From positions 104,268-168,267 of IMG/VR virus record IMGVR_UViG_3300032046_005540: 64,000 nt of DNA. One strand, 5' to 3'. Shown piece by piece: positions 7,163 through 15,778 of this stretch (its first letter is position 1; every line of letters starts with the position of its first letter). The notes below the pieces were generated by a model. That model was not told the origin of the DNA, ran no database searches, and was given only the letters and a program-made list of their open reading frames with translations. The stretch is from a virus. The position numbers and the translations under genes are program-made.

Positions 7163-7687
7163 CTATAATACAATTTTTAATACTTTCTTCTCCTTTAAAT
7201 CTAATTCATTCTCCAATCTACTATTCAAATGTCTTTTCATATCAAAACATCCTTTTGCCCCTTTAAACCAAAACTCAAATCTGTCTTCATGCAATTCTGC
7301 TTTTTTCAAAATTCTTTTTGTATTATGATAAGGAGCCAAAACAACAACCCGATTATATTTTGAAAAATCAGGGTGACTTTGTTTTATTTTTTCACTCATT
7401 TCATTCATAGTTTTCTTATTAAATTCATCAATTCGTTGCCTTTCTTCTTTAGATATATCTCTCATATATCGGGGGTATTCTTGCCAAGTATCATTGTATG
7501 GTTCAATTAAAGTATCAGGATTTAAAAACCCATATTTAGAAGATAAAATTACAATATCTGCTTTCAATTGTTCTGCGATACTTTTACATAATCTAAATTG
7601 AGGAGATATAGAATAACATTCTATCGCTTTTGTGGGTGCTTTTGTTTTACTTTTAGAACAACCAATAATACATAAAATTTTATTCAT
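7163..7687 (-). CDS. DUF6884-like protein, 174 aa
   Basis: The N-terminus reads as strand-C10-S-K-S-K14, followed by Y25-S-I-S28 and then VILSSKYGFLNP (46-57) with IEPYNDTW. This is the pattern I associate with the DUF6884 family, small proteins common in phages. The same order of motifs (CS-x3-K, a Tyr-x-x-Ser, then a hydrophobic strand ending in G-[FV]-[LV]-x-P) occurs in the ArcS-like protein at 1503-2294. I therefore suspect a shared fold, possibly related to nucleobase modification. The function is unknown. It is followed by an unannotated 80-base gap carrying promoter copy 1. Confidence 0.6.
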   Translation of the reverse strand: MNKILCIIGCSKSKTKAPTKAIECYSISPQFRLCKSIAEQLKADIVILSSKYGFLNPDTLIEPYNDTWQEYPRYMRDISKEERQRIDEFNKKTMNEMSEKIKQSHPDFSKYNRVVVLAPYHNTKRILKKAELHEDRFEFWFKGAKGCFDMKRHLNSRLENELDLKEKKVLKIVL

Positions 7688-7694
7688 TTCTAAC

Positions 7695-8075
7695 CTAACC
7701 TCTATTAAGTGGGGGGTGTGTAAAATGATCTCCTTCGAATTTTTTCAACAACATATTTTCTAAATCTCTCGCTTCTTTTTTAGTATCAACAGAAATAATT
7801 AAAACATACTTTTTCCCTTTTACTCGTAAAAATCTATTTATTCTTTTATTTGTTTCTTGAGATGGTCCAGGATTATAATATCCACTCCACCTTATTCTTA
7901 CATCATCGTCTGCTTTTCCAAGATATAAAATATCCGATCCTCCCACTGGATGATTAAGAACTTTATCCCAAAAAATAACATAAACCGCAGGGCATTTAGG
8001 AAATGTTCCAATGTTTTCCCTAGTAAGAAGAAAACATTTACACTCATACATTTCCTGTAACTCTTTGCTGTTCAT
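7695..8075 (-). CDS. GIY-YIG family nuclease-like protein, 126 aa
   Basis: The protein has the GIY-YIG strands as VYVI (31-34) and ILYLGKA (49-55). These are followed by an R-x-R pair (60, 62), a helix containing E106 (EARDLENMLL) and a C-terminal Asn in PPLNRG. These are the positions of the catalytic Tyr/Arg/Glu/Asn of the family. GIY-YIG domains cleave DNA in repair, recombination and homing enzymes. No extra DNA-binding module is attached, so it is not an obvious homing endonuclease. It is preceded by promoter copy 2 and followed 7 bases later by the DUF6884-like gene. Confidence 0.65.
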   Translation of the reverse strand: MNSKELQEMYECKCFLLTRENIGTFPKCPAVYVIFWDKVLNHPVGGSDILYLGKADDDVRIRWSGYYNPGPSQETNKRINRFLRVKGKKYVLIISVDTKKEARDLENMLLKKFEGDHFTHPPLNRG

Positions 8076-8101
8076 AATCTCCTCCTTTGTTTTTGTTCTT
8101 T

Positions 8102-8120
8102 AATCTATTATACACAAAAT
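8102..8120 (-). promoter_or_regulatory. Phage promoter, copy 2
   Basis: The minus strand reads ATTTTGTGTATAATAGATT, differing from copy 1 by one base. Upstream it shares a GCAyCT(n)CTCCT stretch with copy 1. It lies in the 112-base gap between the helicase gene and the GIY-YIG gene and would drive the latter, whose start has a strong GGAGGAG site. The rest of the gap is AT-rich without other recognisable signals. Confidence 0.6.
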
Positions 8121-8187
8121 ACAGGAGATAGATGCCCCCTATTATAATAAAATACAATAAAATCCACTAAATTTAACACTTTTATTA

Positions 8188-9669
8188 TCAACGTTTTACC
8201 TCTTTTATTACCACCCTAAACAATGCCTCTGATTTATAAAGTCTTTTCCGCTTATTACTATGAGTCTTTAAATACTTATAAGGATCAAGAAAGTCAACCA
8301 CTATCGCTGAAGTCTTTTCTTCAGTTTCTGTTTTGTAAGGTGTTAAACACCTAAGACGCTGAAATACTTTGATAGCAGACTTCCCTCCAGCAGCAATTAC
8401 TACAACATCTAAATTTTGAACGTCAATCCCCTCATCGCCTAAAGTTGTAATCAAACATAACAACCTTTTATCTTTTAAATCCTGAAATGTTTTTATTCTA
8501 AAATCAGTTTCGTCATTACCTTGTAAAAATATAGAGCTAGGAATTAACTCTTGAAGAATTTCTCCATGCTTTATTTTACTAACTAATACCATTGAAGACT
8601 TTCCTCTTTCCATCAAATTCTTTACCACTCTACTTATAATGTTATTACGAAGGGTATTCTCCACAATACATTCTTTATAAATCGTCGTATAAGCCTTACT
8701 TGAAGGTCCAATGTTTTTAGGAAGTTTAATTAAATGTATAGTAGGAGCAACTAAAAACCCACCTTTGATCAAGTCAGAATAACTAATTTCATATATCAAA
8801 GGACCAACTAAACCTTCAATATATAAATCAGTATTATCCTCTCTAAATAAAGTTCCACTTCCACCGATTATATATTCTGCTTCTTTAATTTGGGTTAAAA
8901 CAAATCTGTAACTTGCTGCCGAACAATGATGTGACTCGTCCACCCAAACAAATTTCATCTCCTTAATTAACTTTTTTACATTTTCTTTTTCAGCAACTTT
9001 TGTAAGAGAAACCTCTTTCTTTTCTTTAGGTTCTAATGTATACTTTTTATCATAAGCAGAAATTGCAGATTGAATTGTTATAATCGTAACTCCGTCAAAT
9101 TTAATATCACATTGACCATCTCCAACTATTCCTACAGGAACTTGAGGCAGAAACTTTTGAAACTTTTCTTTCGTTTGATATGCAATATCAATACTTTGAC
9201 AAAAAATAACAAAAGGAAAGATATTCAATCGGGCACAAACCATAGTCATTAATACCGTCTTTCCACTTCTAATCCTTGCCCAAATTCTTCCTCTTTTATG
9301 TTTTAGGATAGCTTCAACTGCATCCTTTTGATAAGGCCTTTCTTCAACACCTACTAACTCAAGAAGCTCTCCTTTTGTATAAATAGGTCTAAAATCTTCT
9401 ATTTCATATGGAATAGAACTAGATTTTAAAACTTCTAAAACAATTGGTAGATGACCAGTTAAAAACTTACCAGAAGCTTTTGAAAACAAATGTTGTTGCC
9501 CATCCCATTGTTCTCGAACATATTTATTTTTTGAGGTAGCTTTTATAAAGAAACTATGTTGCACTTCATAAGCAAGTAAATTGTAGAGATCTTCAAAAAT
9601 TTCTTTGGAAGGACTGAGAGGAATAAGTTGGGAATACACTACACCTATCTTTACTTTGTAATTTTCCAT
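8188..9669 (-). CDS. SF2 DNA helicase, UvsW-like
   Basis: The 493-residue protein shows a ~105-residue N-terminal region, then a helicase core. A Q-like RPYQKDAVEAIL motif lies at 111-122, Walker A is ARIRSGKT (131-138), motif II is DESH (244-247), and motif III is SGTLF. Late motifs follow: ITTLGDEGIDV and QRLRCLTP (motif VI with paired Arg). The layout matches UvsW-type phage helicases, which migrate branched DNA and unwind R-loops to switch from origin- to recombination-dependent replication. The DExH box is fully conserved. It is followed, after a gap, by promoter copy 2. RAD25/XPB-like repair helicase is the nearest alternative. Confidence 0.8.
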   Translation of the reverse strand: MENYKVKIGVVYSQLIPLSPSKEIFEDLYNLLAYEVQHSFFIKATSKNKYVREQWDGQQHLFSKASGKFLTGHLPIVLEVLKSSSIPYEIEDFRPIYTKGELLELVGVEERPYQKDAVEAILKHKRGRIWARIRSGKTVLMTMVCARLNIFPFVIFCQSIDIAYQTKEKFQKFLPQVPVGIVGDGQCDIKFDGVTIITIQSAISAYDKKYTLEPKEKKEVSLTKVAEKENVKKLIKEMKFVWVDESHHCSAASYRFVLTQIKEAEYIIGGSGTLFREDNTDLYIEGLVGPLIYEISYSDLIKGGFLVAPTIHLIKLPKNIGPSSKAYTTIYKECIVENTLRNNIISRVVKNLMERGKSSMVLVSKIKHGEILQELIPSSIFLQGNDETDFRIKTFQDLKDKRLLCLITTLGDEGIDVQNLDVVVIAAGGKSAIKVFQRLRCLTPYKTETEEKTSAIVVDFLDPYKYLKTHSNKRKRLYKSEALFRVVIKEVKR

Positions 9670-9674
9670 TTTAC

Positions 9675-9896
9675 TTAGACTTTTTCTACACCTTCTATAC
9701 TTTTAATAGAGTCTTTATAATACAAAACAGTTCTTTCTTTAATATAAGAATCCTTACTTGGTATAAACTTCATACCAATAGAATCTAAGTCATTCCAAAC
9801 AAGAATTCCAAAAAATAACTCTCCATTTTCATTTTTAAAAGTAACTTTTACTTTACTATTTATAAGAGAATCCAAAAATTCTTTACTATTCATCAT
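9675..9896 (-). CDS. Small protein with Sm-like barrel pattern, 73 aa
   Basis: After a short helix (EFLDSLINS) the protein has five predicted strands: KVKVTFKN, ELFFGILVWND, SIGMKFIP, ERTVLYYKD and SIKSIEG. The order helix, then V-x-V-x-F-x-[ND]-G-x-x-F-x-G-x-L, ending in I-x-x-I, resembles Sm/Hfq-type small barrels. That is a structural resemblance rather than a proven family. It starts with two consecutive ATGs inside the preceding gene (11-nt overlap) and lies 5 bases before the helicase gene. Confidence 0.45.
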   Translation of the reverse strand: MMNSKEFLDSLINSKVKVTFKNENGELFFGILVWNDLDSIGMKFIPSKDSYIKERTVLYYKDSIKSIEGVEKV

Positions 9897-10170
9897 ACAC
9901 CGCCTTTCTCATAGTATCTATATCATTTTGTGGAAATTCTTCACTTGTAAGATAAATAACACCAATAGGTGTTTCTACTAATACTTTCAAAAGAAGCCCT
10001 CGATAACTTGTACAATTTGTAAAATCAACCAAAGAACATTTCTCTTTTAAAATTTTTTGTAATTCCTCTAATGTATCCGGATGTAAATAAAGGTATTTAG
10101 GCCTTTCTCCAGTCGCTTCAATAAACTTTTCTATTGCTTCCTCTAATTTATCTAACATATAAGTATCCAT
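9886..10170 (-). CDS. Hypothetical protein, 94 aa
   Basis: The protein starts with a helix (MLDKLEEAIEKFIEATG). It continues with PKYLYLHPDTLEELQKIL and ends with a beta hairpin (LLLKVLVETPIGVIYLTSEEF). The strand-LHPxTLxxL-helix plus C-terminal [VI]-x-V arrangement occurs in several uncharacterised phage proteins. No catalytic residues stand out. It overlaps the next gene and so belongs to the helicase transcription unit. Confidence 0.55.
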   Translation of the reverse strand: MDTYMLDKLEEAIEKFIEATGERPKYLYLHPDTLEELQKILKEKCSLVDFTNCTSYRGLLLKVLVETPIGVIYLTSEEFPQNDIDTMRKAVYDE

Positions 10171-10215
10171 TTTTCTCCTTTACTTAAAATACAATCGCTA
10201 AACAAAACATTAACT

Positions 10216-10341
10216 TTATTTCTTTTCTTCTTTTGGATATAATCCTTTTTCTCGAAGGCGCTGTAATAAGTTTTCAAATGGTCTATAAGTATGGCCTTGT
10301 AGTCTTTTTTCTTTCTTTTCAAACCTTTTATCTTTATTCAT
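10216..10341 (-). CDS. Small basic protein, 41 aa
   Basis: An open frame from the ATG at 10341 to TAA at 10216 encodes a very basic 41-residue peptide (KRFEKKEKRLQGHTYRPFENL in part) with a probable helix at FENLLQRLREKGLYP. It starts 7 bases after the stop of the MTHFR-like gene with only a weak GAG ribosome binding site. The composition is coding-like and it fills an otherwise empty gap. It could be a nucleic-acid-binding peptide. It may also be non-coding. Confidence 0.35.
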   Translation of the reverse strand: MNKDKRFEKKEKRLQGHTYRPFENLLQRLREKGLYPKEEKK

Positions 10342-10348
10342 TTCTTAC

Positions 10349-11119
10349 TCACTTTATTTCTTTAAGATGATTAAACATAGATTGAGGAATCGATAAGTAA
10401 ACACCATCTACAATATTTTTAACAACATCAATAACCTTATTTGCTTGCAGTAAAGTATAAGTTGTAAAATCTTTATCCGAAATCTCTTTAAATGTATTTA
10501 AATAATCTTCAGGAATAACAACACCAGGAATTTTTGATAAATTATCTAAATGATTTTTAGATTTTGGAATCATTATACCTAATAACACAGGTAAATTATA
10601 TGGTTCTATTTCTTTTAAAAATTTTAATGCTTGACTTATAGTAAATACAGGTTGCGTTTGAAGGTAATCAGCACCAGCATCTATTTTACTTTGTAAATAT
10701 TTGTGATCTATATTATTCGGATCTACGGCAACACCAACCAAAATATTATAAGACTTTACTAACTTAATTACATCAACTATACACGCCCCACTCCAAAATC
10801 CTTTACTATGAGGATCCCCAGATAAAACAAGTATTATATTTACACCAATTGATGCTGCCTGAAGCATATCAGATCTTATTATAACTTCAGATCTCCCAGA
10901 AAGAGGATAATGAACAATTACTTTAAAGCCTTCGGATATCAAATATTGTGCAGTATAAAGAGCTGGTAATTTAGGTTTTCCCATTGGATTAGAAACAACA
11001 CTAATAGTATCAATACCTACTTCTTTAAGTATTTTAATATGTTGAGATAGTTCTTTTAAATTTCCACTACCCGGAGGAATAATTTCAACAACTTTTGTAA
11101 AATTTGAAAACAATTTCAT
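10349..11119 (-). CDS. Methylenetetrahydrofolate-reductase-like protein (MetF family)
   Basis: The 256-residue protein has family blocks in order. The EIIPPGSGN start (12-20) corresponds to the EVxPPR of MetF. LSGDPHSKGFWSGA (99-112) corresponds to the LRGDPP segment. DAGADYLQTQPVF (147-159) is the folate/FAD-side motif AGAxFxxTQxxF. LLGIMIP (179-185) and KIPGVVIPE (196-204) follow. Cellular MetF reduces 5,10-methylene- to 5-methyl-tetrahydrofolate. Length is slightly shorter than usual. Its start overlaps the stop of a glycosyltransferase gene (ATGA), tying it to the glycan island. Why a phage would carry it is unclear; methyl or one-carbon supply is a possibility. The fold is well supported; activity is not shown. 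Confidence 0.7.
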   Translation of the reverse strand: MKLFSNFTKVVEIIPPGSGNLKELSQHIKILKEVGIDTISVVSNPMGKPKLPALYTAQYLISEGFKVIVHYPLSGRSEVIIRSDMLQAASIGVNIILVLSGDPHSKGFWSGACIVDVIKLVKSYNILVGVAVDPNNIDHKYLQSKIDAGADYLQTQPVFTISQALKFLKEIEPYNLPVLLGIMIPKSKNHLDNLSKIPGVVIPEDYLNTFKEISDKDFTTYTLLQANKVIDVVKNIVDGVYLSIPQSMFNHLKEIK

Positions 11120-12105
11120 ATTTGCCTCATTACTTCTAAATATTGGTTAACTCTAGTGGTAATTGTATGATTTTTCATTACTTCTTCCTGACCACATTTT
11201 GCTATTTGTTCTCTTTCATCGTCATGTTCTAAATAATATATAACTTTAAATTTTAAATCTTCAATTGTTCCATCATAAGTTACTAAATGTTTCCCAGGAA
11301 TAAAAAACTTTTCAAGATTATCCATAGGAGGACAAATGAAAAAACATCCACAACCCATTGCTTTAAAAATTCTATCCGAAATTTTCCAACCCATATTATC
11401 TTTTATTACATGAAGAGTATCAAATGTTATTTTAGATTGCCTATAAACATTAGTCATTTCAGAACCATAAAGACATTGGTCGGAAGAATTTTCAGATATA
11501 TTTCCAATAACCTTAACTTTACAAAAATCTTTTAAAGTATTAATACATTCCTCTCTCCTAAAAATGTTACGGCCTCTTTGCGAATTGCCTATAAAACAAA
11601 TGTCATAAATTTCATAATTAGTATCTAACCTTTCAATTAAAGGTTTATAATATGTTTGATCATAATATTGGGGCAAAAACACTGCATTTTTTGCATAATC
11701 TTTTAATATTTCTGCCATTCCTTCAACTGATGTTATAATTAAATCAAATACTCCTTTATATCTACCCCAATATCCTAAATCATTTTTTGGTTTATAAGCA
11801 TCAGCATTCCATAAAACTAACTTAAATCCCAATTGTGATATTTTTTCAAAAAACTCTCTTGGTTCAACTCCTGCTCCAGTTACAAATACATAATCTGGAT
11901 TAAATAATTTTACTGATTCAACCATATGAGTTTCATAGTTATATTTGGCAGTACCAGGAGGCAAAGGATGTTCATAGGGTAAACATCTTTCTGGCTCAAT
12001 TAAACATTTAACTAAAACTTCATAGCCCAAATCTTTCATTTCCCGAGCAATCAAAAGACCATTTTGATAAGGCAAATTACAATAAACAAATGTTACTATT
12101 TTCAA
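11116..12105 (-). CDS. Glycosyltransferase, CgeB-like
   Basis: The 329-residue protein has a two-lobed GT-B look: a short N-terminal strand-helix start (KIVTFVYCNLPYQNGLLIA), a middle VFVTGAGV and LVLWNADAY block, and a C-terminal lobe. That lobe has ICFIGNSQRGRNIFR, then SDRIFKAMGCGCFFICPP and LVTYDG followed by a YYLEHDDEREQIA helix. These blocks are typical of the CgeB/Glyco_trans_1_2 family, which includes a Bacillus spore-surface glycosyltransferase. Close paralogues lie at 13124-14080, 14077-15018 and 23351-24280. Stops and starts overlap on both sides. Donor and acceptor are unknown. Confidence 0.75.
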   Translation of the reverse strand: MKIVTFVYCNLPYQNGLLIAREMKDLGYEVLVKCLIEPERCLPYEHPLPPGTAKYNYETHMVESVKLFNPDYVFVTGAGVEPREFFEKISQLGFKLVLWNADAYKPKNDLGYWGRYKGVFDLIITSVEGMAEILKDYAKNAVFLPQYYDQTYYKPLIERLDTNYEIYDICFIGNSQRGRNIFRREECINTLKDFCKVKVIGNISENSSDQCLYGSEMTNVYRQSKITFDTLHVIKDNMGWKISDRIFKAMGCGCFFICPPMDNLEKFFIPGKHLVTYDGTIEDLKFKVIYYLEHDDEREQIAKCGQEEVMKNHTITTRVNQYLEVMRQI

Positions 12106-13127
12106 AAATCACCCCCATCAATCACTTTTTGAAAAACATCTAAATACTGGGATTTTAAAACATTCCAAGAAAATTTATTCTCAATAATTTCTCTATTCCT
12201 TTTAGATACTTCTTTTAAATCAATGTTCATTACAAAATTTATCTTAAAAACGAAATCATCTAAATCTGGTTCATAAACAACCTTTTCTTCACCAAAATGT
12301 GAATTATTTTTAACTTTTATAAGAAATTTTTTATCTTCAACAACTTCATTCATTGGAGGAGCATCAGTTGTTATAACAGGAAAACCACAAGCCATTGCTT
12401 CATATATAGGAAGGCCATTTCCTTCAAAATGTGATGGTGCTAAATAAATATCTCCTTCTTTATAAAGATCCATTATTTCAGGTTTTTCACCTACTCTTAA
12501 ATCAACACCCTCAAGGCAGCCATATTTTTCAAGAGGAACTTGAGAATTTATAATTAACTTCACCTTCTCTTTATCTAACTTTTGAAAAGCTCTTAAAACT
12601 AAATCAGTACCTTTTCTTTTAAAATCTACATAACCAGCATTATGTAATAATACTTTGTTTTCCCCTCTTTGAATAAATTTAAAATAATCTGTATCAATAG
12701 GATAAGGTAAATAATAACATTTCCATCCTTTAGATTTTATTATATTATAACTCCACTTATTAACACAAAGCCACAAATCTACAAAATCTTTATACTTTTC
12801 AAGAATAGGTGTTCTTACACTATCTAACATAGGAATATAAACAATTTTAATTCCTTTTTCTTTTAAAATTTTTAAATAATCCCAACAAAAAGGATATTCT
12901 ATTATCAAAACAACATCTAAACCAAAATTTATAAATTTTTCTAAAGCTTCTTTACTCAGATTTTCTTTTGAAGTTATTACAAAACTACATCTTAAATCAT
13001 TTAAATTAGTGCCTTTTGCTTCCCATCTTATAACAAGTTGACTATTAATTTCAAGATGTTTCCTAAAAAATTTTAACATTACTCCTAAACCAGAGTTATT
13101 AGCATATCCTATTGTGCCTATTCTCAT
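12102..13127 (-). CDS. Glycosyltransferase family 4-like
   Basis: The 341-residue protein has a Rossmann-like N-terminal half (LRCSFVITSKEN, DVVLIIEYPF) and a canonical GT4 C-terminal lobe. That lobe shows LLHNAGYVDFKRKGTDLVL, then GDIYLAPSHFEGNGLPIYEAMACGFPVIT, which contains the E-x7-E nucleotide-sugar-binding motif (E in FEGN and E in YEAM). GT4 enzymes are retaining transferases using activated sugars. It differs from its CgeB-like neighbours and overlaps both by 4 nt. The acceptor is unknown. Confidence 0.8.
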   Translation of the reverse strand: MRIGTIGYANNSGLGVMLKFFRKHLEINSQLVIRWEAKGTNLNDLRCSFVITSKENLSKEALEKFINFGLDVVLIIEYPFCWDYLKILKEKGIKIVYIPMLDSVRTPILEKYKDFVDLWLCVNKWSYNIIKSKGWKCYYLPYPIDTDYFKFIQRGENKVLLHNAGYVDFKRKGTDLVLRAFQKLDKEKVKLIINSQVPLEKYGCLEGVDLRVGEKPEIMDLYKEGDIYLAPSHFEGNGLPIYEAMACGFPVITTDAPPMNEVVEDKKFLIKVKNNSHFGEEKVVYEPDLDDFVFKINFVMNIDLKEVSKRNREIIENKFSWNVLKSQYLDVFQKVIDGGDF

Positions 13128-14080
13128 AATTTTAGTTTTTTCTTAATAATTGAAAGGTATCTACCAACACTTTTATCAATAGTATATTTATCAAAAATTT
13201 CTTTTTGCCCTTTTAATGCTATCTTTTCTCTCGCATCTTCGTGTTTTAAATAATAATCAATTTTCTCTAACATTTCTTCTTTAGTATGAAAAACATCAAG
13301 ATGTTTTTTAAGAATAAAAAGCTCTTCAATTCCTGGAATATATTCAGTTAAAAGAAAACATCCACATCCCATAACCTGATACATTCTAACAGAAAATTGT
13401 AGGTTGTAATTTAATTCTCCTCCAGAAATCATATTCAAACCTATTTTAGATTTCTTATAACAATCTGCTATAAATTTTCCATCATAATTAATAACACTTC
13501 CTAAAGAACTAAATCCCCATCCAACAATTATTGTTCTATATCCCTTTTTAACTATTTCTTTAAGGTATTCTTCTCTTTGTAGAGAACAAGGCGTTTTATT
13601 ACCTACAAAAATAACATCATCTGCTTTTGCTAAAATATTATCTGATTTATAATAAGTATGATCAAAAAAATGAGGACTCCAAACAACTTTATCTGTATAA
13701 GGTTTTGCAATCTCAATATGCCCTTTCATTGTAGTTATAAATAAATCAATAATATCAAACGCTTCTAAAAATAAATGTTTTGAATTTTTTTGATTAAGCC
13801 AATAAGCATCTGGATGCCATATTACAATTTTTGCTCCCAAACTTTTTAAACATTTAATAATATCAAAGCCTCGATTTATTCCTCCAGTCTGAAATACAAA
13901 ATCAGGTTTAAATTCTAAATAAAGAATTCTAATTTGTTCTGCTGATTGATCAAAAAATCCAATAACAATTTCATGCCCTTGTCTTTTTAACTCTTCTACA
14001 ATTCTAATACCATCCTGATATTCATTCAAACCATTGCAAGTTTTAAAAGGAAACCTTTTTACAATCACTAATATCTTCAT
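13124..14080 (-). CDS. Glycosyltransferase, CgeB-like (paralogue)
   Basis: This 318-residue protein is clearly paralogous to the next upstream gene (14077-15018). Both share KPDFVFQTGG/QPDFVFQTGM, KIVIWHPDAYWL/KLVMWYPDAYWL, a TDKVVW(S/A)PH(F/Y)FD block, QVMG(C/S)GCFLLTEYIP and HLDVFHTKEEM. The pair looks like a recent tandem duplication followed by divergence. The CgeB-type GT-B fold predicts sugar transfer to protein or glycan. The gene overlaps both neighbours by 4 nt (ATGA), so translation is coupled. Confidence 0.75.
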   Translation of the reverse strand: MKILVIVKRFPFKTCNGLNEYQDGIRIVEELKRQGHEIVIGFFDQSAEQIRILYLEFKPDFVFQTGGINRGFDIIKCLKSLGAKIVIWHPDAYWLNQKNSKHLFLEAFDIIDLFITTMKGHIEIAKPYTDKVVWSPHFFDHTYYKSDNILAKADDVIFVGNKTPCSLQREEYLKEIVKKGYRTIIVGWGFSSLGSVINYDGKFIADCYKKSKIGLNMISGGELNYNLQFSVRMYQVMGCGCFLLTEYIPGIEELFILKKHLDVFHTKEEMLEKIDYYLKHEDAREKIALKGQKEIFDKYTIDKSVGRYLSIIKKKLKL

Positions 14081-15018
14081 AAATATACTCTCTTTTTAAT
14101 TACATCTAAATATTGATTTACACGGGCATCAATGTCATGTTTTTCCATTACCTCTTGATATCCTTGTATAGCTATTTTTTCTCTAATCTTTGGATGTTCC
14201 AAATAATAATCAATTTTTTCTATCATTTCTTCTTTAGTATGGAAAACATCGAGGTGAACTCCAGGAATAAACATTGTTTCAATATTAGGAATGTATTCAG
14301 TTAAAAGGAAACATCCACTTCCCATAACTTGATACACTCTAACTGAAAATTGTAAATCACAATTAAATATACCTCCAGAAACTATATTTAATCCTATTTT
14401 AGAACTTTTATATGCTTTCGCAATATGCTCTCCATTCCAATCTGCTTTAGTTTCTTCATCATTAATAGTAAAACCATGCCCGACAACTTTTAACTTATAC
14501 TTTTTCTCAAGCTCTTTTAAATATTCTTCTCTTTGAGGAGATGCTTCAGTTTTTCCTCCAATAAAACAAATGCCATTTTCTTGCTTAATATTCTTATTTG
14601 TTTTAAAAAAAGTTGAATCAAAATAGTGAGGAGCCCAAACTACCTTATCAGTATAAGATTTTGAAACTTCAACATGACCTCTCATTGTAACTAAAAACAA
14701 ATCAAACACGTTAAAAGCATCTAAAAAATAAGATCTGGAAGGTTCTCTAAATAACCAATAAGCATCAGGATACCACATTACTAATTTTGCACCTAAATCT
14801 TTTAAACTATTTTGAACTCCAAGGTTACCTTTTGAATGTCCCATTCCTGTTTGAAATACAAAATCAGGCTGAAATTTTCTATATCTTGATATATAATCTT
14901 CTATTGATTTTCCAAAAGAAGCAGTATGAGTTTCATGACCCAATCGAGATAACGACTCTTGTATTCGTATTCCATCAGAAAAAGAATTTTTAGTTTCTAT
15001 GATTAACATTATTTTCAT
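14077..15018 (-). CDS. Glycosyltransferase, CgeB-like (paralogue)
   Basis: The start at 15018 is preferred: it gives MKIMLIIETKNSF, which aligns with the starts of the paralogues, and a GAAGG site precedes it. The frame can be extended to 15078, but only into the upstream gene. The 313-residue product matches the 13124-14080 protein block by block, including DAYWL, TDKVVWAPHYFD and GSGCFLLTEYIP. The C-terminal helix VNQYLDVIKKR corresponds to the family end. It follows the FkbM-type methyltransferase gene with a 2-base gap. Confidence 0.75.
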   Translation of the reverse strand: MKIMLIIETKNSFSDGIRIQESLSRLGHETHTASFGKSIEDYISRYRKFQPDFVFQTGMGHSKGNLGVQNSLKDLGAKLVMWYPDAYWLFREPSRSYFLDAFNVFDLFLVTMRGHVEVSKSYTDKVVWAPHYFDSTFFKTNKNIKQENGICFIGGKTEASPQREEYLKELEKKYKLKVVGHGFTINDEETKADWNGEHIAKAYKSSKIGLNIVSGGIFNCDLQFSVRVYQVMGSGCFLLTEYIPNIETMFIPGVHLDVFHTKEEMIEKIDYYLEHPKIREKIAIQGYQEVMEKHDIDARVNQYLDVIKKRVYL

Positions 15019-15020
15019 AT

Positions 15021-15767
15021 TTACATACCTTCTACAAAAGGATCTACATCTCTCCATAAGAGTAAAATACATGGCCAATCTTTAGTTTTATTCATTAATT
15101 GTTTACTAGATCTTAAATCAATTATACCATCCTTACATATTCTACCATATGAAAAACCTAATTTTTCAACTAAATTAAAAAATTGTAATTCAGTAAAACC
15201 AGCTAATTCGTAATGACGATTACTGAGTTCACACACCATTACTAATTTAGAACTGCGATTAATAAGATTTTGAAGTCCTTCAATTACCCCAACCTCAGCA
15301 CCATCTACAACAATTTTAATAAAATCTGCTTTCTCAACATTTTGTAAAATATCATCTCCAACAGCTACTTCTAAATCTAATTCTTTTTTATTTTTATAAT
15401 AAGAAACTCCAGTCTTATTATGTAATCCAAAATTAAAAGGTTTAATATTTTTATATAATTCTGAATTCTTTACAAGAACCTCATAAGTACCGAAAAATGG
15501 TTCAAAAGCATAAATAATTCCTGTTTCTCCTATTTTTTGAGAAGCCATTACAGAATATATTCCTACATTTGCACCAACATCAATACAAGTCATTCCTGGT
15601 TTTAAATATTTACCTACAACATCAAGTTTTTCATTTTCATAAGTACCTAACTTAATACATTTGCTAACAAAATAATCACTACCCACTCTAACTTTTTCAT
15701 CTTTTTTGGCTTCATCATCTTTATCAAGAAGCCACATTTTTCCTACAAAAGTATCAACTAATTCCAT
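15021..15767 (-). CDS. FkbM-type SAM-dependent methyltransferase
   Basis: The start at 15767 is chosen because AAGGAGAATAATA precedes it. A longer frame to 15815 would read through the upstream gene's end. The 248-residue protein has motif I as CIDVGANVGIYSV, the post-I acidic strand as IIYAFEPF, and KIVVDGAEVGVIEGL. These are typical of FkbM methyltransferases (usually IDVEGxExxVLxG). FkbM enzymes O-methylate sugars or small molecules. Lying among glycosyltransferases, it probably methylates a sugar hydroxyl of the glycan built by this island. The variant VDGAE replaces the usual DVEGxE. Confidence 0.75.
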   Translation of the reverse strand: MELVDTFVGKMWLLDKDDEAKKDEKVRVGSDYFVSKCIKLGTYENEKLDVVGKYLKPGMTCIDVGANVGIYSVMASQKIGETGIIYAFEPFFGTYEVLVKNSELYKNIKPFNFGLHNKTGVSYYKNKKELDLEVAVGDDILQNVEKADFIKIVVDGAEVGVIEGLQNLINRSSKLVMVCELSNRHYELAGFTELQFFNLVEKLGFSYGRICKDGIIDLRSSKQLMNKTKDWPCILLLWRDVDPFVEGM

Positions 15768-15778
15768 TATTATTCTCC

